Assembly (NCBI RefSeq): GCF_016862175.1
Contig: NZ_BOML01000058.1
Location: forward strand, 124,001 to 188,000
DNA length: 64,000 nt
Source: Paractinoplanes durhamensis
GTDB taxonomy: Bacteria > Actinomycetota > Actinomycetes > Mycobacteriales > Micromonosporaceae
Direction of reading: 5' to 3'
Shown here: positions 42,868 to 50,687 of the stretch, piece by piece
Layout: each line of letters opens with the position of its first letter
Position numbering within the stretch: the first letter of the stretch is position 1
Translations under genes and position numbers: made by a program
The notes under the pieces: model-generated
Database searches by the model: none
Seen by the model: the letters and a program-made list of their open reading frames with translations, nothing else
What the model was told of the DNA's origin: nothing

Positions 42868-43752
42868 GTGCGAGGCGGATTGGACGATGCGCTCGACAAG
42901 CTCGCGCGCCGTGATGAGCTGCGCCGACGCGCTTCCGGGGATACTTCCGGCCCGTCACCGGCAATTTCCGAGCTGGTCGAGGCGATCGCGGCCGTCGTGG
43001 CCCGTCACCCGCAGCTGGGCGTGACCGTCGGCGCCGAGGGCGCCGGCGAACCGGTTCTCCTGCACTTCTTCTTCGCCGAGGGCCAGGTCCAGGTCTCCGC
43101 GGACACCGCGGTGCCCACCCCCGAGGCGGCGCCGGCCGCCCGGCACGCCGACTTCGACATCGACATCGACGACGCGGTGGTCGAGGAGTCATATTTCGCC
43201 CCGGCTTCGCCGGCTCCCAGCCACGACGACCAGGACCGCTACGGCCCGCTCAATTACGGGTACGCGGAGAGCCACGCCCCCGCCGAGACGTATTACCCCG
43301 ACTCGGACACGGCCGAGCGCCGCTACGGATCGTTCGACCGTCCCCCGGGCGAACCGCAGCACTACGCCCACGAATCGCAGGCCGCACAGGGCGTCGGTGA
43401 GGACTCGCGCGACCTGGGTGCCCGGATGCGCGACCTGGGCATGGCGTCCCGCGGCGCCGCCCCCGAGTACCCGGAGTACCCGCCGCACCCGTTCGCGGCC
43501 ACCCCGCCGCCACCGGTGCCGCCGCAGGCTCAGGAGACGACCCGCCGCATCCACGCCGAGTCGTTCGGCAACGGCGCGGGCAGCCACATCCCGCAGCAAC
43601 CGCAGCCGCAGCGCGGAGGCATGCCGACGCCGCTGCCGAAGCCGATTCCGCTGAAGGTGGAGCGCCCGGAGGAGACCGAGATGGCGGCCCGCCGGCTGGC
43701 GGCGCTGCTGCGCGACGACCCGTCGCTGCTCAACCAGCCGCCTCCCGCCTAG
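42868..43752 (+). CDS. Unknown protein at the tail of the conservon
   Basis: A 294-residue protein. An ordered N-terminus of about 85 residues (LDDALDKLARRDELRRRA, ISELVEAIAAVVARHPQLGV, EPVLLHFFFAEGQVQVSADT) gives a helix-helix-strand pattern. A long disordered, Pro/Tyr/Gly/acidic middle follows, then a short ordered end (ETEMAARRLAALLRDDPSLLNQ). There is no membrane segment. It lies 94 bases after cvnD in the same direction; GTG is preceded by GGAAGGA. The compositional style matches the cvnA tail, so it may belong to the signalling unit. No family recognised. Confidence 0.68.
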   Translation: MRGGLDDALDKLARRDELRRRASGDTSGPSPAISELVEAIAAVVARHPQLGVTVGAEGAGEPVLLHFFFAEGQVQVSADTAVPTPEAAPAARHADFDIDIDDAVVEESYFAPASPAPSHDDQDRYGPLNYGYAESHAPAETYYPDSDTAERRYGSFDRPPGEPQHYAHESQAAQGVGEDSRDLGARMRDLGMASRGAAPEYPEYPPHPFAATPPPPVPPQAQETTRRIHAESFGNGAGSHIPQQPQPQRGGMPTPLPKPIPLKVERPEETEMAARRLAALLRDDPSLLNQPPPA

Positions 43753-43959
43753 GCGCGATTCTCACGCTCCGTGGTGTCGGCATTGCCCGTCGACACCACG
43801 CTCAGTATTGCCCGGATGCCCGATCTTCGCCGGTTATGCCCGGCCTGAGATGTCTGGGTTAGGCCGTTCGGACACACAAAGTGATGTGGCCTTGATTCAC
43901 CCTCCGTGACTGCATAGCGTTCCCCCAGTTCCTGCCGAGCTGGTCCGGAGAGAGAATCC

Positions 43960-44988
43960 ATGTCGCTGCCCGAAGTCCACCTCGCCGGTGGCACGTGTGC
44001 CGAGGCCATCCGCCTCGTCCCGGTTGCCGCCGCCATGCGCGCCCAGGGCCTGCTCGCCCCGGTCCTGCTGGCCGGCGGTGCCGACCCGACCGACGTGTCC
44101 CGCACCTACATCTCGCTCGGCCTGGCCTCCGACGAAACGCTGTCGGCGGGCGCCGACCTGGCCACCGCGGTCGGCCGCTACGACAAGCTGTGGGCGGCCC
44201 GCACCCCGGCCGCCGTGCTGGTCAGCGGCGACAACCTGGCGGCCGCGCTGGCCGCGTACTGGCGGCGCATCCCGGTGCTGCACATGGACGCCGGGCGGCG
44301 CTCGGGCACCCCGATGGCCGACGGCGTCGACGCCGACCGGCGACTGCTCGCCCAGGTCACCACCGTGCACCTGACCGCGGCGCCGCTGACCGCGATGAAC
44401 CTGCTCGACGAGTCCGTGGTGGCCGGCGACGTGCTGCTCACCGGCGGCACCGCGGTCGACGCGGCCCGGATGATGACGGCCCGGCTCCGGGCGGCCGGCA
44501 CCCCGCGCCCCCACCGGGTGCTGCTGGTCGGCGTGGACGACGCGCACGACAAGCCGGTCCGCGAGGCGATGCTCGACCTGGCCGCCCGCTACCACGACCT
44601 GGACGTGATCGGCGCGAAGGTGTCCACCCCGGACCGGGCGCGGCTGGTCGCGGCGGCCGACCTGGTGCTGGCCGACGACTTCGACCTGGCCGAGGAGGCG
44701 CTGGCCGCCGGGGTTCCGGTGCTGGTGCCGGGCGACGGCCGCGGGCTCACCGAGGCGCTGCACGCCGGGAGCGCCCGGCAGGTCGACCCGACCACGCACG
44801 CGCTGGTCACCGAGATCTCCGCGCTGCTGGACAGCCGGTTGCGGCGGGACTCGATGTCCGCCAACGGCAGCCCGTACGGCGACGGACTCGCGGCCGGTCG
44901 CATTGCCCAGGCCACCGCCGCCCTGCTCGGCCACGGCCAGTTCCCCGACCCGATGCCCGCCCGGCCGCAGGCCGGCGTCGCCAGCTGA
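43960..44988 (+). CDS. UDP-GlcNAc 2-epimerase-like protein (GT-B fold), catalytic status uncertain
   Basis: A 342-residue protein with the overall layout of non-hydrolysing UDP-GlcNAc 2-epimerases: HLAGGTCAEAIRLVPVAAAM, the VLVSGDNLAAALAAYWRRIPVLHMDAG segment (usually HVEAGLR), and a C half with VLLVGVDDAHDKPVREAM and VLVPGDGRGLTEAL. The histidine block normally seen as HRRE(N/S) is replaced by VDDAHD, and GTN/R motifs at the end are altered. It is also shorter than most members. It may be a binding or regulatory paralogue rather than an active epimerase. The SnoaL gene follows by 11 bases. Confidence 0.72.
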   Translation: MSLPEVHLAGGTCAEAIRLVPVAAAMRAQGLLAPVLLAGGADPTDVSRTYISLGLASDETLSAGADLATAVGRYDKLWAARTPAAVLVSGDNLAAALAAYWRRIPVLHMDAGRRSGTPMADGVDADRRLLAQVTTVHLTAAPLTAMNLLDESVVAGDVLLTGGTAVDAARMMTARLRAAGTPRPHRVLLVGVDDAHDKPVREAMLDLAARYHDLDVIGAKVSTPDRARLVAAADLVLADDFDLAEEALAAGVPVLVPGDGRGLTEALHAGSARQVDPTTHALVTEISALLDSRLRRDSMSANGSPYGDGLAAGRIAQATAALLGHGQFPDPMPARPQAGVAS

Positions 44989-44999
44989 AGGAGCCCCTC

Positions 45000-45350
45000 A
45001 TGGACGTCGTCGGTTTCTGGGCCCGGTCGTGGATCAATGGCGACCAGTCCGCGGTGCGCAAGCTGCTCGCCCCGGACGCCGAGGTGGAGTGGAACCTCGA
45101 CGCACCGGTGGATGACGAGGAGTTGTTGCAGGTCCAGCATCGGATCTCGGCCTTCGCCGACTCGGTCACGATGACCGGGCGCACGGACGCCGAGGACGGC
45201 GCCGCGATCGTCTACGACCTGACGGCGCCGTTCGGCACGGCCCGGATGATCGAGTTCCTGGCCGTCACCGACGGCCGGATCACCGAGGTCCGCCAGGTGT
45301 ACGACGTGACCTCGACCGACCGCTACTTCCCGGGCCTCTACGCCAACTAG
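45000..45350 (+). CDS. SnoaL/NTF2-like protein
   Basis: A 116-residue cone-shaped alpha/beta protein of the SnoaL-like group. The first helix FWARSWINGDQSAVRKLLAPDAEVEWNLD and the last strands (DGRITEVRQVYD) are typical. Members include polyketide cyclases and many proteins of no known function. GGAG is nine bases before the ATG. Its stop overlaps the convergent dienelactone hydrolase gene by four bases. It may act with the epimerase-like neighbour as one unit (inference). Confidence 0.82.
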   Translation: MDVVGFWARSWINGDQSAVRKLLAPDAEVEWNLDAPVDDEELLQVQHRISAFADSVTMTGRTDAEDGAAIVYDLTAPFGTARMIEFLAVTDGRITEVRQVYDVTSTDRYFPGLYAN

Positions 45351-46090
45351 ATCCGGTCGAGCAGCGCGAACAGTTCGACCCAGTGCCGCTGCTCGCCCTC
45401 GGCGTGGAACATCGCGGTATCGCTCATCGTGAAGCCGTGCGGCGCACCCTCGTACACCTCGGACGTGTAGGTGACGCCGGCCTCGTCGAAGGCGGATTCG
45501 AGCGCCTTGATCTGATCGGCGGTCATCGAGCTGTCGTTGTCGGCGTGCCCGAAATAGACCTCGCCGGTGATGGCGCCGACCGACAGGTGCGGGCTGTCCG
45601 GCGTGTCGGTGACGACGCCGCCGGCGTGGAAGCTGGCCAGCGCCTTGATCCGGTCGGGGTAGGCGGTGATCGCCCGCAGCCCGTTCCGGCCGCCCATGCA
45701 GTAGCCGACCAGCACCACCGGCTCGGCCGAGACACCCGGCTGGGCGGCGAAGAAGTCCAGGTAGGCGCCGGTGTCGGCGACGATCCGCTCGCCGGTGAGG
45801 GCCTGCATCATCGGGCCGAGCCGGCCGAAGGCGGCGTCGCGCTTCGCGGCGTCGGTCAGCTCCTCCGGGGTGATCAGCGGGCCGCTCGCGCTGCGGTAGA
45901 AGAGGTTCGGCACCAGCACGGCGTACCCGCGCTCGGCGATCCGCTCGGCCATCTCGGCGAGCCTCGGCCGCAGGCCGAAGGCATCCATGAAGAACAGGAC
46001 GCCGGGGAAGGGTCCGTCGCCGTCCGGCTTGACGAGGTACGCCTCCGCGGTGCCGTCCGGGGCCGGGATCTGCACTTCGGTGGTCTGCAT
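45347..46090 (-). CDS. Dienelactone hydrolase-family protein
   Basis: A 247-residue alpha/beta hydrolase. The nucleophile elbow is VLVGYCMGGRNGL, where cysteine replaces serine as in dienelactone hydrolase. The acid is expected in VYFGHADND and the histidine in EGAPHGFTMSD. PFPGVLFFMDAFGLRP carries the oxyanion-loop region. Start ATG 46090 follows AGGAGG; an upstream start at 46336 overlaps the divergent TetR gene and is not supported. Real substrates are uncertain, since many paralogues act on other esters. Confidence 0.9.
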   Translation of the reverse strand: MQTTEVQIPAPDGTAEAYLVKPDGDGPFPGVLFFMDAFGLRPRLAEMAERIAERGYAVLVPNLFYRSASGPLITPEELTDAAKRDAAFGRLGPMMQALTGERIVADTGAYLDFFAAQPGVSAEPVVLVGYCMGGRNGLRAITAYPDRIKALASFHAGGVVTDTPDSPHLSVGAITGEVYFGHADNDSSMTADQIKALESAFDEAGVTYTSEVYEGAPHGFTMSDTAMFHAEGEQRHWVELFALLDRI

Positions 46091-46140
46091 CTGGGCCTCC
46101 TGCGCCACATCATCGTTGATCAAGGGCAACGTAGCACCAA

Positions 46141-46158
46141 CCGGGGATGCTTCCCCGG
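46141..46158. promoter_or_regulatory. Palindrome between divergent DLH and TetR genes
   Basis: Inverted repeat ccgggga-tgct-tccccgg in the 88-base gap between divergent starts at 46090 and 46179. It lies upstream of the TAACCT box of the TetR gene, where an autoregulatory operator is expected. Confidence 0.5.
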
Positions 46159-46178
46159 TCTGTCGTAACCTGTCCCCT

Positions 46179-46736
46179 ATGCCCCATCGTCTGCGCGCGG
46201 ACGCCGAGCGCAACCGCACCGCGCTGCTGTCCGCCGCCCGGGAGGTGTTCGGCGAACAGGGTCTCGACGCGTCGCTCGACGAGATCGCGCGGCGGGCCGG
46301 CGTCGGCAACGCCACCCTGTACCGCCGCTTCCCCACCCGGCGCGACCTGATCGCCGCGGTCTTCGCCGGTCAGATGACCGCCTACGTCCAGATCGCCGAG
46401 TCGGCCATGCTCGAGTCGGATCCGTGGGCGGCGTTCGCCAGCTACCTGACTCGGCTGTTCGAGCTGCAGGCCACCGACCGCGGCCTGTCCGAGCTGCTGG
46501 TCAGCACCAGTTTCGACGACGACGACCGGCTCGCCGAGTTGCGCACGGCCGCCCAGCGCAGCGCCTCCGAGGTGATCGCGCGGGCGGTGGGCGCCGGGGT
46601 GCTGCGCGCCGACTTCAACCGCCGCGACATCAGCCTGCTGATGCGGGCCAACGCCGGCGTGCTCCAGCGGTCGACCGAGCCGGACGCCTGGCGACGTCAG
46701 TTGACGCTGTTGCTGGAGGGCCTGGCCGCCCGCTGA
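46179..46736 (+). CDS. TetR-family transcriptional regulator
   Basis: A 185-residue regulator. The helix-turn-helix is in RTALLSAAREVFGEQGLDASLDEIARRAGVGNATLYRRFPTRRDLIAAVF. The ligand domain follows with RLFELQATDRGLSELLVSTSF. ATG 46179 lies seven bases after TAACCT, which suggests a leaderless mRNA. The gene is divergent from the dienelactone hydrolase; the palindrome in the gap probably lets it control both (inference). Confidence 0.92.
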   Translation: MPHRLRADAERNRTALLSAAREVFGEQGLDASLDEIARRAGVGNATLYRRFPTRRDLIAAVFAGQMTAYVQIAESAMLESDPWAAFASYLTRLFELQATDRGLSELLVSTSFDDDDRLAELRTAAQRSASEVIARAVGAGVLRADFNRRDISLLMRANAGVLQRSTEPDAWRRQLTLLLEGLAAR

Positions 46737-46754
46737 TGACATTTAAAGTTGTTT

Positions 46755-46771
46755 AAGGTCAAGCCAAGGTC
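46755..46771 (+). promoter_or_regulatory. Direct repeat AAGGTC upstream of the chitinase gene
   Basis: Two AAGGTC copies (46755-46760 and 46766-46771) are 11 bases apart, one helical turn, and sit 63-79 bases before the chitinase start. A TTAAA-gttg-TTTAA inverted repeat adjoins them. Chitinase promoters of actinomycetes are known to carry direct repeats for regulators. This one is not the published Streptomyces consensus, as far as I can judge by eye. Confidence 0.35.
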
Positions 46772-46833
46772 CCTTAATTACAGACCGGCCGAGAATCGAC
46801 TCCCGTCGTCACCACCTGCGATCGGAGTCACCC

Positions 46834-48264
46834 ATGCAACGCAGCCGTCTGCGTCTCGCCATCTATGCCTCGGCGGCCGTCCTCGCCGTCGGCGGTGGCG
46901 TCGGCGCGGCCGTCGCGGCCACCACCCCGACCACCAAGGCCGCGGGCGTCCTCAGCGCAACCTTCACCAAGGACAGCGACTGGGGTTCGGGCTACCAGGC
47001 GAAGTACACGATCACGAACGGCACCGGCGCGGCCGTCAGCGGCTGGCAGCTGGCCTTCGGGCTGCCGTCGACCGCGAAGCTGGGCAGCTTCTGGGACGCC
47101 ACGGTGACCGTCTCCGGCAGCACCGCGACGGCGAAGAACCCGAGCTGGGCGCCCACCATCGCGGCCGGCGCCAAGGCCGAGTTCGGCTTCATCGTGGCCG
47201 GCAGCGGCAGCCCGGTGAGCTGCACGATCAACGGGGTCTCCTGCGCCGGCGGCACGCCGACCACCGCACCCACGACGACCCGGCCGACCACCGCGCCGAC
47301 GACGGCCCCGACCACCAAGGCGCCGACCACGGCCCCCACCACGGTCGCACCGACCACCACCGCGCCGACCACCCCGTCGACCGGCGGTGTGCTGGTCGCC
47401 CCGTACGTCGACATGGGTCTTCTCTCGAACGGCTCGACCACCCTCGCCCAGCTCGGCACCAGCGGGAACGTCAAGTCGTTCAGCCTGGCCTTCGTGACCA
47501 GCGCGGGCTGCAAGGCCAGCTGGTTCAACGCGTTCGACCCGCGGCAGAAGCAGTTCGCCGACCAGATCGCGGCGGTCCGCGCGGCCGGCGGTGACGTGAA
47601 GGTGTCGTTCGGTGGTGCCACCGGCATCGAGCTGGCCCAGGCCTGCACCAGCGTCGCCACCCTGCAGGCCGAGTACCAGGCGGTCGTCACCGCCTACAAC
47701 CTGAAGTACATCGACCTGGACATCGAGGGTGCGGCGGTGGCCGACCCGACCACGATCGCCCGCCGGTCGACCGCGCTGGCCGCCCTGCAGAAGGCCAACC
47801 CGGGCCTGAAGATCTCGCTGACCCTGCCGGTGCTGCCGGAGGGCCTGACGGCGGACGGCGTCAACGTGGTCAAGTCGGCCAAGGACGCCGGCGTGAACCT
47901 GGACCTGGTCAACATCATGGCGATGGACTACGGCCGCTCCGCCCAGGACTACGGCGACCTCGCCATCCAGGCGGTCAAGTCCACCAAGGACCAGATCAAG
48001 GCGCTGTACGGCAACAGCGACGCGGCCGCCTTCAAGATGGTCGGCGTGACGCCGATGCTGGGGGTCAACGACGACCAGGGCAAGTTCCTGCAGAGCGACG
48101 CGCGGGACCTGGTCGCCTTCGCGAACGCCAACCACATCGGCTTCGTCTCCTACTGGGAGGCGAACCGGGACAAGAACGCCTGCACGGGTGCCCTCTTCCA
48201 GTGCACGAACGTGAGCCAGACGCCGTTCGAGTTCAGCAAGATCTTCGCCGGCTTCACCGGCTAG
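46834..48264 (+). CDS. Secreted chitinase: CBM2 - Thr/Pro linker - GH18
   Basis: A 476-residue enzyme. A Sec signal peptide (to about 28) is followed by a CBM2-like carbohydrate-binding module (about 37-137) with SDWGSGYQAKYTITNGTGAAVSGWQLAF, the surface tryptophans and a closing disulfide (SCTINGVSC). A Thr/Pro/Ala linker of about 50 residues follows. The GH18 domain has the catalytic YIDLDIEGAAV (DxxDxDxE-like, Glu as acid) and FVSYWEANRDKN near the end. It hydrolyses beta-1,4 GlcNAc polymers outside the cell. GGAG lies upstream of the ATG, and a strong terminator follows. Confidence 0.93.
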   Translation: MQRSRLRLAIYASAAVLAVGGGVGAAVAATTPTTKAAGVLSATFTKDSDWGSGYQAKYTITNGTGAAVSGWQLAFGLPSTAKLGSFWDATVTVSGSTATAKNPSWAPTIAAGAKAEFGFIVAGSGSPVSCTINGVSCAGGTPTTAPTTTRPTTAPTTAPTTKAPTTAPTTVAPTTTAPTTPSTGGVLVAPYVDMGLLSNGSTTLAQLGTSGNVKSFSLAFVTSAGCKASWFNAFDPRQKQFADQIAAVRAAGGDVKVSFGGATGIELAQACTSVATLQAEYQAVVTAYNLKYIDLDIEGAAVADPTTIARRSTALAALQKANPGLKISLTLPVLPEGLTADGVNVVKSAKDAGVNLDLVNIMAMDYGRSAQDYGDLAIQAVKSTKDQIKALYGNSDAAAFKMVGVTPMLGVNDDQGKFLQSDARDLVAFANANHIGFVSYWEANRDKNACTGALFQCTNVSQTPFEFSKIFAGFTG

Positions 48265-48292
48265 AGCTTTCCTCTCATCCCCAAAGTAAGAG

Positions 48293-48334
48293 AAACGCGG
48301 CTCCGGGTCCCCCAACCCGGAGCCGCGTTTTTTC
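48293..48334 (+). terminator. Rho-independent terminator after the chitinase gene
   Basis: Arms aaacgcggctccgggt and acccggagccgcgttt form a perfect 16-bp stem with a CCCCCA loop and end in a run of T. Confidence 0.95.
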
Positions 48335-48340
48335 GTACGT

Positions 48341-48940
48341 CTACGCCAGGCCGCGGCCGGCGTTGGCGAGCGCCTCCTCGGCGAACTCCCACCGGGTCGC
48401 CGCGGTCGGGGCGTCGAGCCACATGTTGAGCGAGACGCGCAGCGCCACCAGGAAGGCGGCGGCGGTCATCCGCGCCCGTACGCCACGCGGGTCGGGCTCG
48501 GTCAGGCGGGCCGAGACCTCGGCCGCGAGATCCCGCTCGACCGCGGCGAACGTCTGCATCTGGGCGGCGAAGAGCGTCGGATGGGTCCGCAGGAGCCGGC
48601 CCTGGGCCACCATCTGCGGGTCGAGGTCGCCCACTTCCCGGTTGAAGTCGGCGGCGGCCGCGGTGAGCGCCGCCCACGGTGACTCGGCGGCCGGCCGGCC
48701 GCGGAACGAGTCGAGCAGGCGCTGGATGCGCTGGAGGTCGCCGTGCATGAGCGCTTCCTCTTTACTGCTGAAGTAGTTGGAGAACGTCCGCCGGGAAACA
48801 CCCGCGTCGTCGGCGATCGCCTCCACCGTGATCCGGTCCAGGCCGTGCTCGGTCGCCAGCCGGACCGCCGACTCATGCAGGGCCTGCCGGGTGGCGGCCT
48901 TCTTCCGCTCGCGAAGCCCCGGCTCCGCCGTCGTGCTCAT
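48341..48940 (-). CDS. TetR-family regulator next to the exporter
   Basis: A 199-residue regulator. The N-terminal DNA-binding domain is clear: LRERKKAATRQALHESAVRLATEHGLDRITVEAIADDAGVSRRTFSNYFSSKEEAL. The C-terminal half has the helix-rich ligand domain typical of multidrug regulators. It is divergent from a DHA2 exporter across 115 bases containing a perfect 13-base palindrome, so it most likely represses exporter transcription until it binds a toxic compound (inference). Confidence 0.93.
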   Translation of the reverse strand: MSTTAEPGLRERKKAATRQALHESAVRLATEHGLDRITVEAIADDAGVSRRTFSNYFSSKEEALMHGDLQRIQRLLDSFRGRPAAESPWAALTAAAADFNREVGDLDPQMVAQGRLLRTHPTLFAAQMQTFAAVERDLAAEVSARLTEPDPRGVRARMTAAAFLVALRVSLNMWLDAPTAATRWEFAEEALANAGRGLA

Positions 48941-48985
48941 GGGATGAGCGTACCGGCGTGTGACTCGGTTCTCAATGGGAAATAT

Positions 48986-48998
48986 TGCTCAGTGAGCA
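48986..48998. promoter_or_regulatory. Operator palindrome TGCTCA-g-TGAGCA
   Basis: A perfect 13-base palindrome (48986-48991 / 48993-48998) in the TetR-exporter gap, 58 bases before the exporter start and 46 before the TetR start. Its place and symmetry suit a TetR dimer. Confidence 0.7.
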
Positions 48999-49055
48999 GC
49001 GTTGGTCGATAGTTGTATTTGCCAACCACTTGAAGAACCCGCTGGAGGCTGCGCG

Positions 49056-50591
49056 ATGAGCGCGAAACCCATGTCCCACCGCCAGATCATGGAGGCGCTC
49101 TCCGGCCTTCTGCTGGTGCTTTTCGTGGCGATGGCCAGCTCGACCATCGTTTCCACCGCGCTGCCGAAGATCATCGGGTCGCTGAACGGCACCCAGACCC
49201 AGTACACCTGGGTGGTCACCGCCAGCCTGCTCACCGCGACCGCCTCCACCCCGATCTGGGGCAAGCTCGCCGACCTGTACAGCAAGAAACTGCTGGTCCA
49301 GATCTCGATCGTGGTGTTCGTGGTCGGCTCGATCATCGCCGGCTTCAGCCAGACCGCCGGCCAGTTGATCGCCGCCCGCGCGTTCCAGGGCCTCGGCATG
49401 GGTGGCGTCCAGGCGCTCGTCCAGGTCGCCATCGCCGCGATGATCCCGCCGCGGGAGCGCGGCCGGTACAACGGCTACCTCGGCGGCGTGATGGCCGTCG
49501 CGACCGTCGGCGGCCCGCTGCTCGGCGGCCTGATCGTCGACACCGCGTGGCTCGGCTGGCGCTGGTGCTTCTTCATCGGTGCGCCGATCGCGGTGATCGC
49601 CCTGGTCGTGCTGCAGAAGACGCTCAACCTCGCGGTCATCCGGCGGGAGCACGTCAAGGTCGACTACGTGGGTGCCGCCCTCATCGCGGCCGGCGTCAGT
49701 GTGCTGCTGGTCTGGGTGTCGTTCGTGGACAGCTCGTTCGCATGGTTGTCCTGGCAGACGTACGCCATGGTGGGTCTCGGTGTTGTTCTTCTCGCCATCG
49801 CGATCTGGGTGGAGACCCGGGTCGCCGAGCCGGTCGTGCCGCTGGAGATCGTCAAGAAGCGGGGCACCGCCCTCGCGATCATCGCGAGCCTGTCGGTCGG
49901 CATGGCCATGTTCGGTGGCGCCGTCTTCCTCGGCCAGTACTTCCAGATCGGCCGCGGCTTCAGCCCGACCGAGGCGGGCCTGCTCACCATCCCGATGATG
50001 GCCGGCGTGCTGGTCTCCTCCACCATCTCCGGCCGGATGATCAGCAAGACCGGGCACATCAAGCCGTACATCGTCGCCGGAACGCTCGTGCTGGTGGCCG
50101 GCTTCGCCGGTCTCTCGATGCTCGACCACGAGACCCCGCTCTGGTACGTCGGCATCGCGATGGCCCTGGTCGGCATCGGTGTCGGCATGTCGATGCAGAA
50201 CCTGGTCCTCTCCGTGCAGAACACCGTGTCGCTGAAGGACATCGGCGCCGCCAGCTCGACGATCGCGTTCTTCCGCTCGCTGGGCGGCACCATCGGCGTC
50301 TCGGTGCTGGGTGCGGTCCTGGCCCACCGGGTCACCGCGGAGCTGGGTGGGGGCGCATCCTCCGGCAGCAGCAGCCTCAACATCAGCGCCCTGCCCGAGG
50401 CCGCTCAGCACGTGGTCCGCGCCGCCTACGGCGACGCCACCGGGCACATCTTCCTGATCTCGGCCGCCATCGCGGTGGTCGGCGTGGTGGCCGCGCTGTT
50501 CATGAAGCCCACCGCGCTGCGCTCGACGGTCGACCTCGACTCGTCCGCCGCCTCGAGCGCCGAGGCCCCGGTTCCGGCTCTCACCCGCTGA
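49056..50591 (+). CDS. DHA2-family multidrug MFS exporter (14 TM, EmrB/QacA type)
   Basis: A 511-residue proton-coupled exporter with about 14 helices. Motif D1 region VAMASSTIVSTALPKIIGSL is in helix 1, motif A GKLADLYSKK and RAFQGLGMGGVQAL (motif B-like) follow, and motif C is GPLLGGLIVD. The length fits the 14-helix DHA2 set. ATG 49056 has GGAGG nine bases upstream; an in-frame GTG/ATG at 49002 adds a Cys-rich stretch over the operator area and is rejected. It is divergent from a TetR regulator. The substrate is unknown. Confidence 0.93.
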   Translation: MSAKPMSHRQIMEALSGLLLVLFVAMASSTIVSTALPKIIGSLNGTQTQYTWVVTASLLTATASTPIWGKLADLYSKKLLVQISIVVFVVGSIIAGFSQTAGQLIAARAFQGLGMGGVQALVQVAIAAMIPPRERGRYNGYLGGVMAVATVGGPLLGGLIVDTAWLGWRWCFFIGAPIAVIALVVLQKTLNLAVIRREHVKVDYVGAALIAAGVSVLLVWVSFVDSSFAWLSWQTYAMVGLGVVLLAIAIWVETRVAEPVVPLEIVKKRGTALAIIASLSVGMAMFGGAVFLGQYFQIGRGFSPTEAGLLTIPMMAGVLVSSTISGRMISKTGHIKPYIVAGTLVLVAGFAGLSMLDHETPLWYVGIAMALVGIGVGMSMQNLVLSVQNTVSLKDIGAASSTIAFFRSLGGTIGVSVLGAVLAHRVTAELGGGASSGSSSLNISALPEAAQHVVRAAYGDATGHIFLISAAIAVVGVVAALFMKPTALRSTVDLDSSAASSAEAPVPALTR

Positions 50592-50687
50592 ACCCCTTGA
50601 AGCGTGTGCCCGATCACGTGCTTGGGATCTTCCACTTACCCAGAGCTAGCCTTCAGGAACGGAGCGCATACGAGAGAGGCGGCGGAT

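Noticed and set aside
42147..43959. Search for a cvnE cytochrome P450 after cvnD
   Set aside because: No heme-binding FxxGxxxCxG motif occurs in the downstream genes; this conservon lacks CvnE.
46828..48315. Minus-strand frame opposite the chitinase gene
   Set aside because: Antisense to a gene with signal peptide, CBM2 and GH18 motifs. The translation has no family features.
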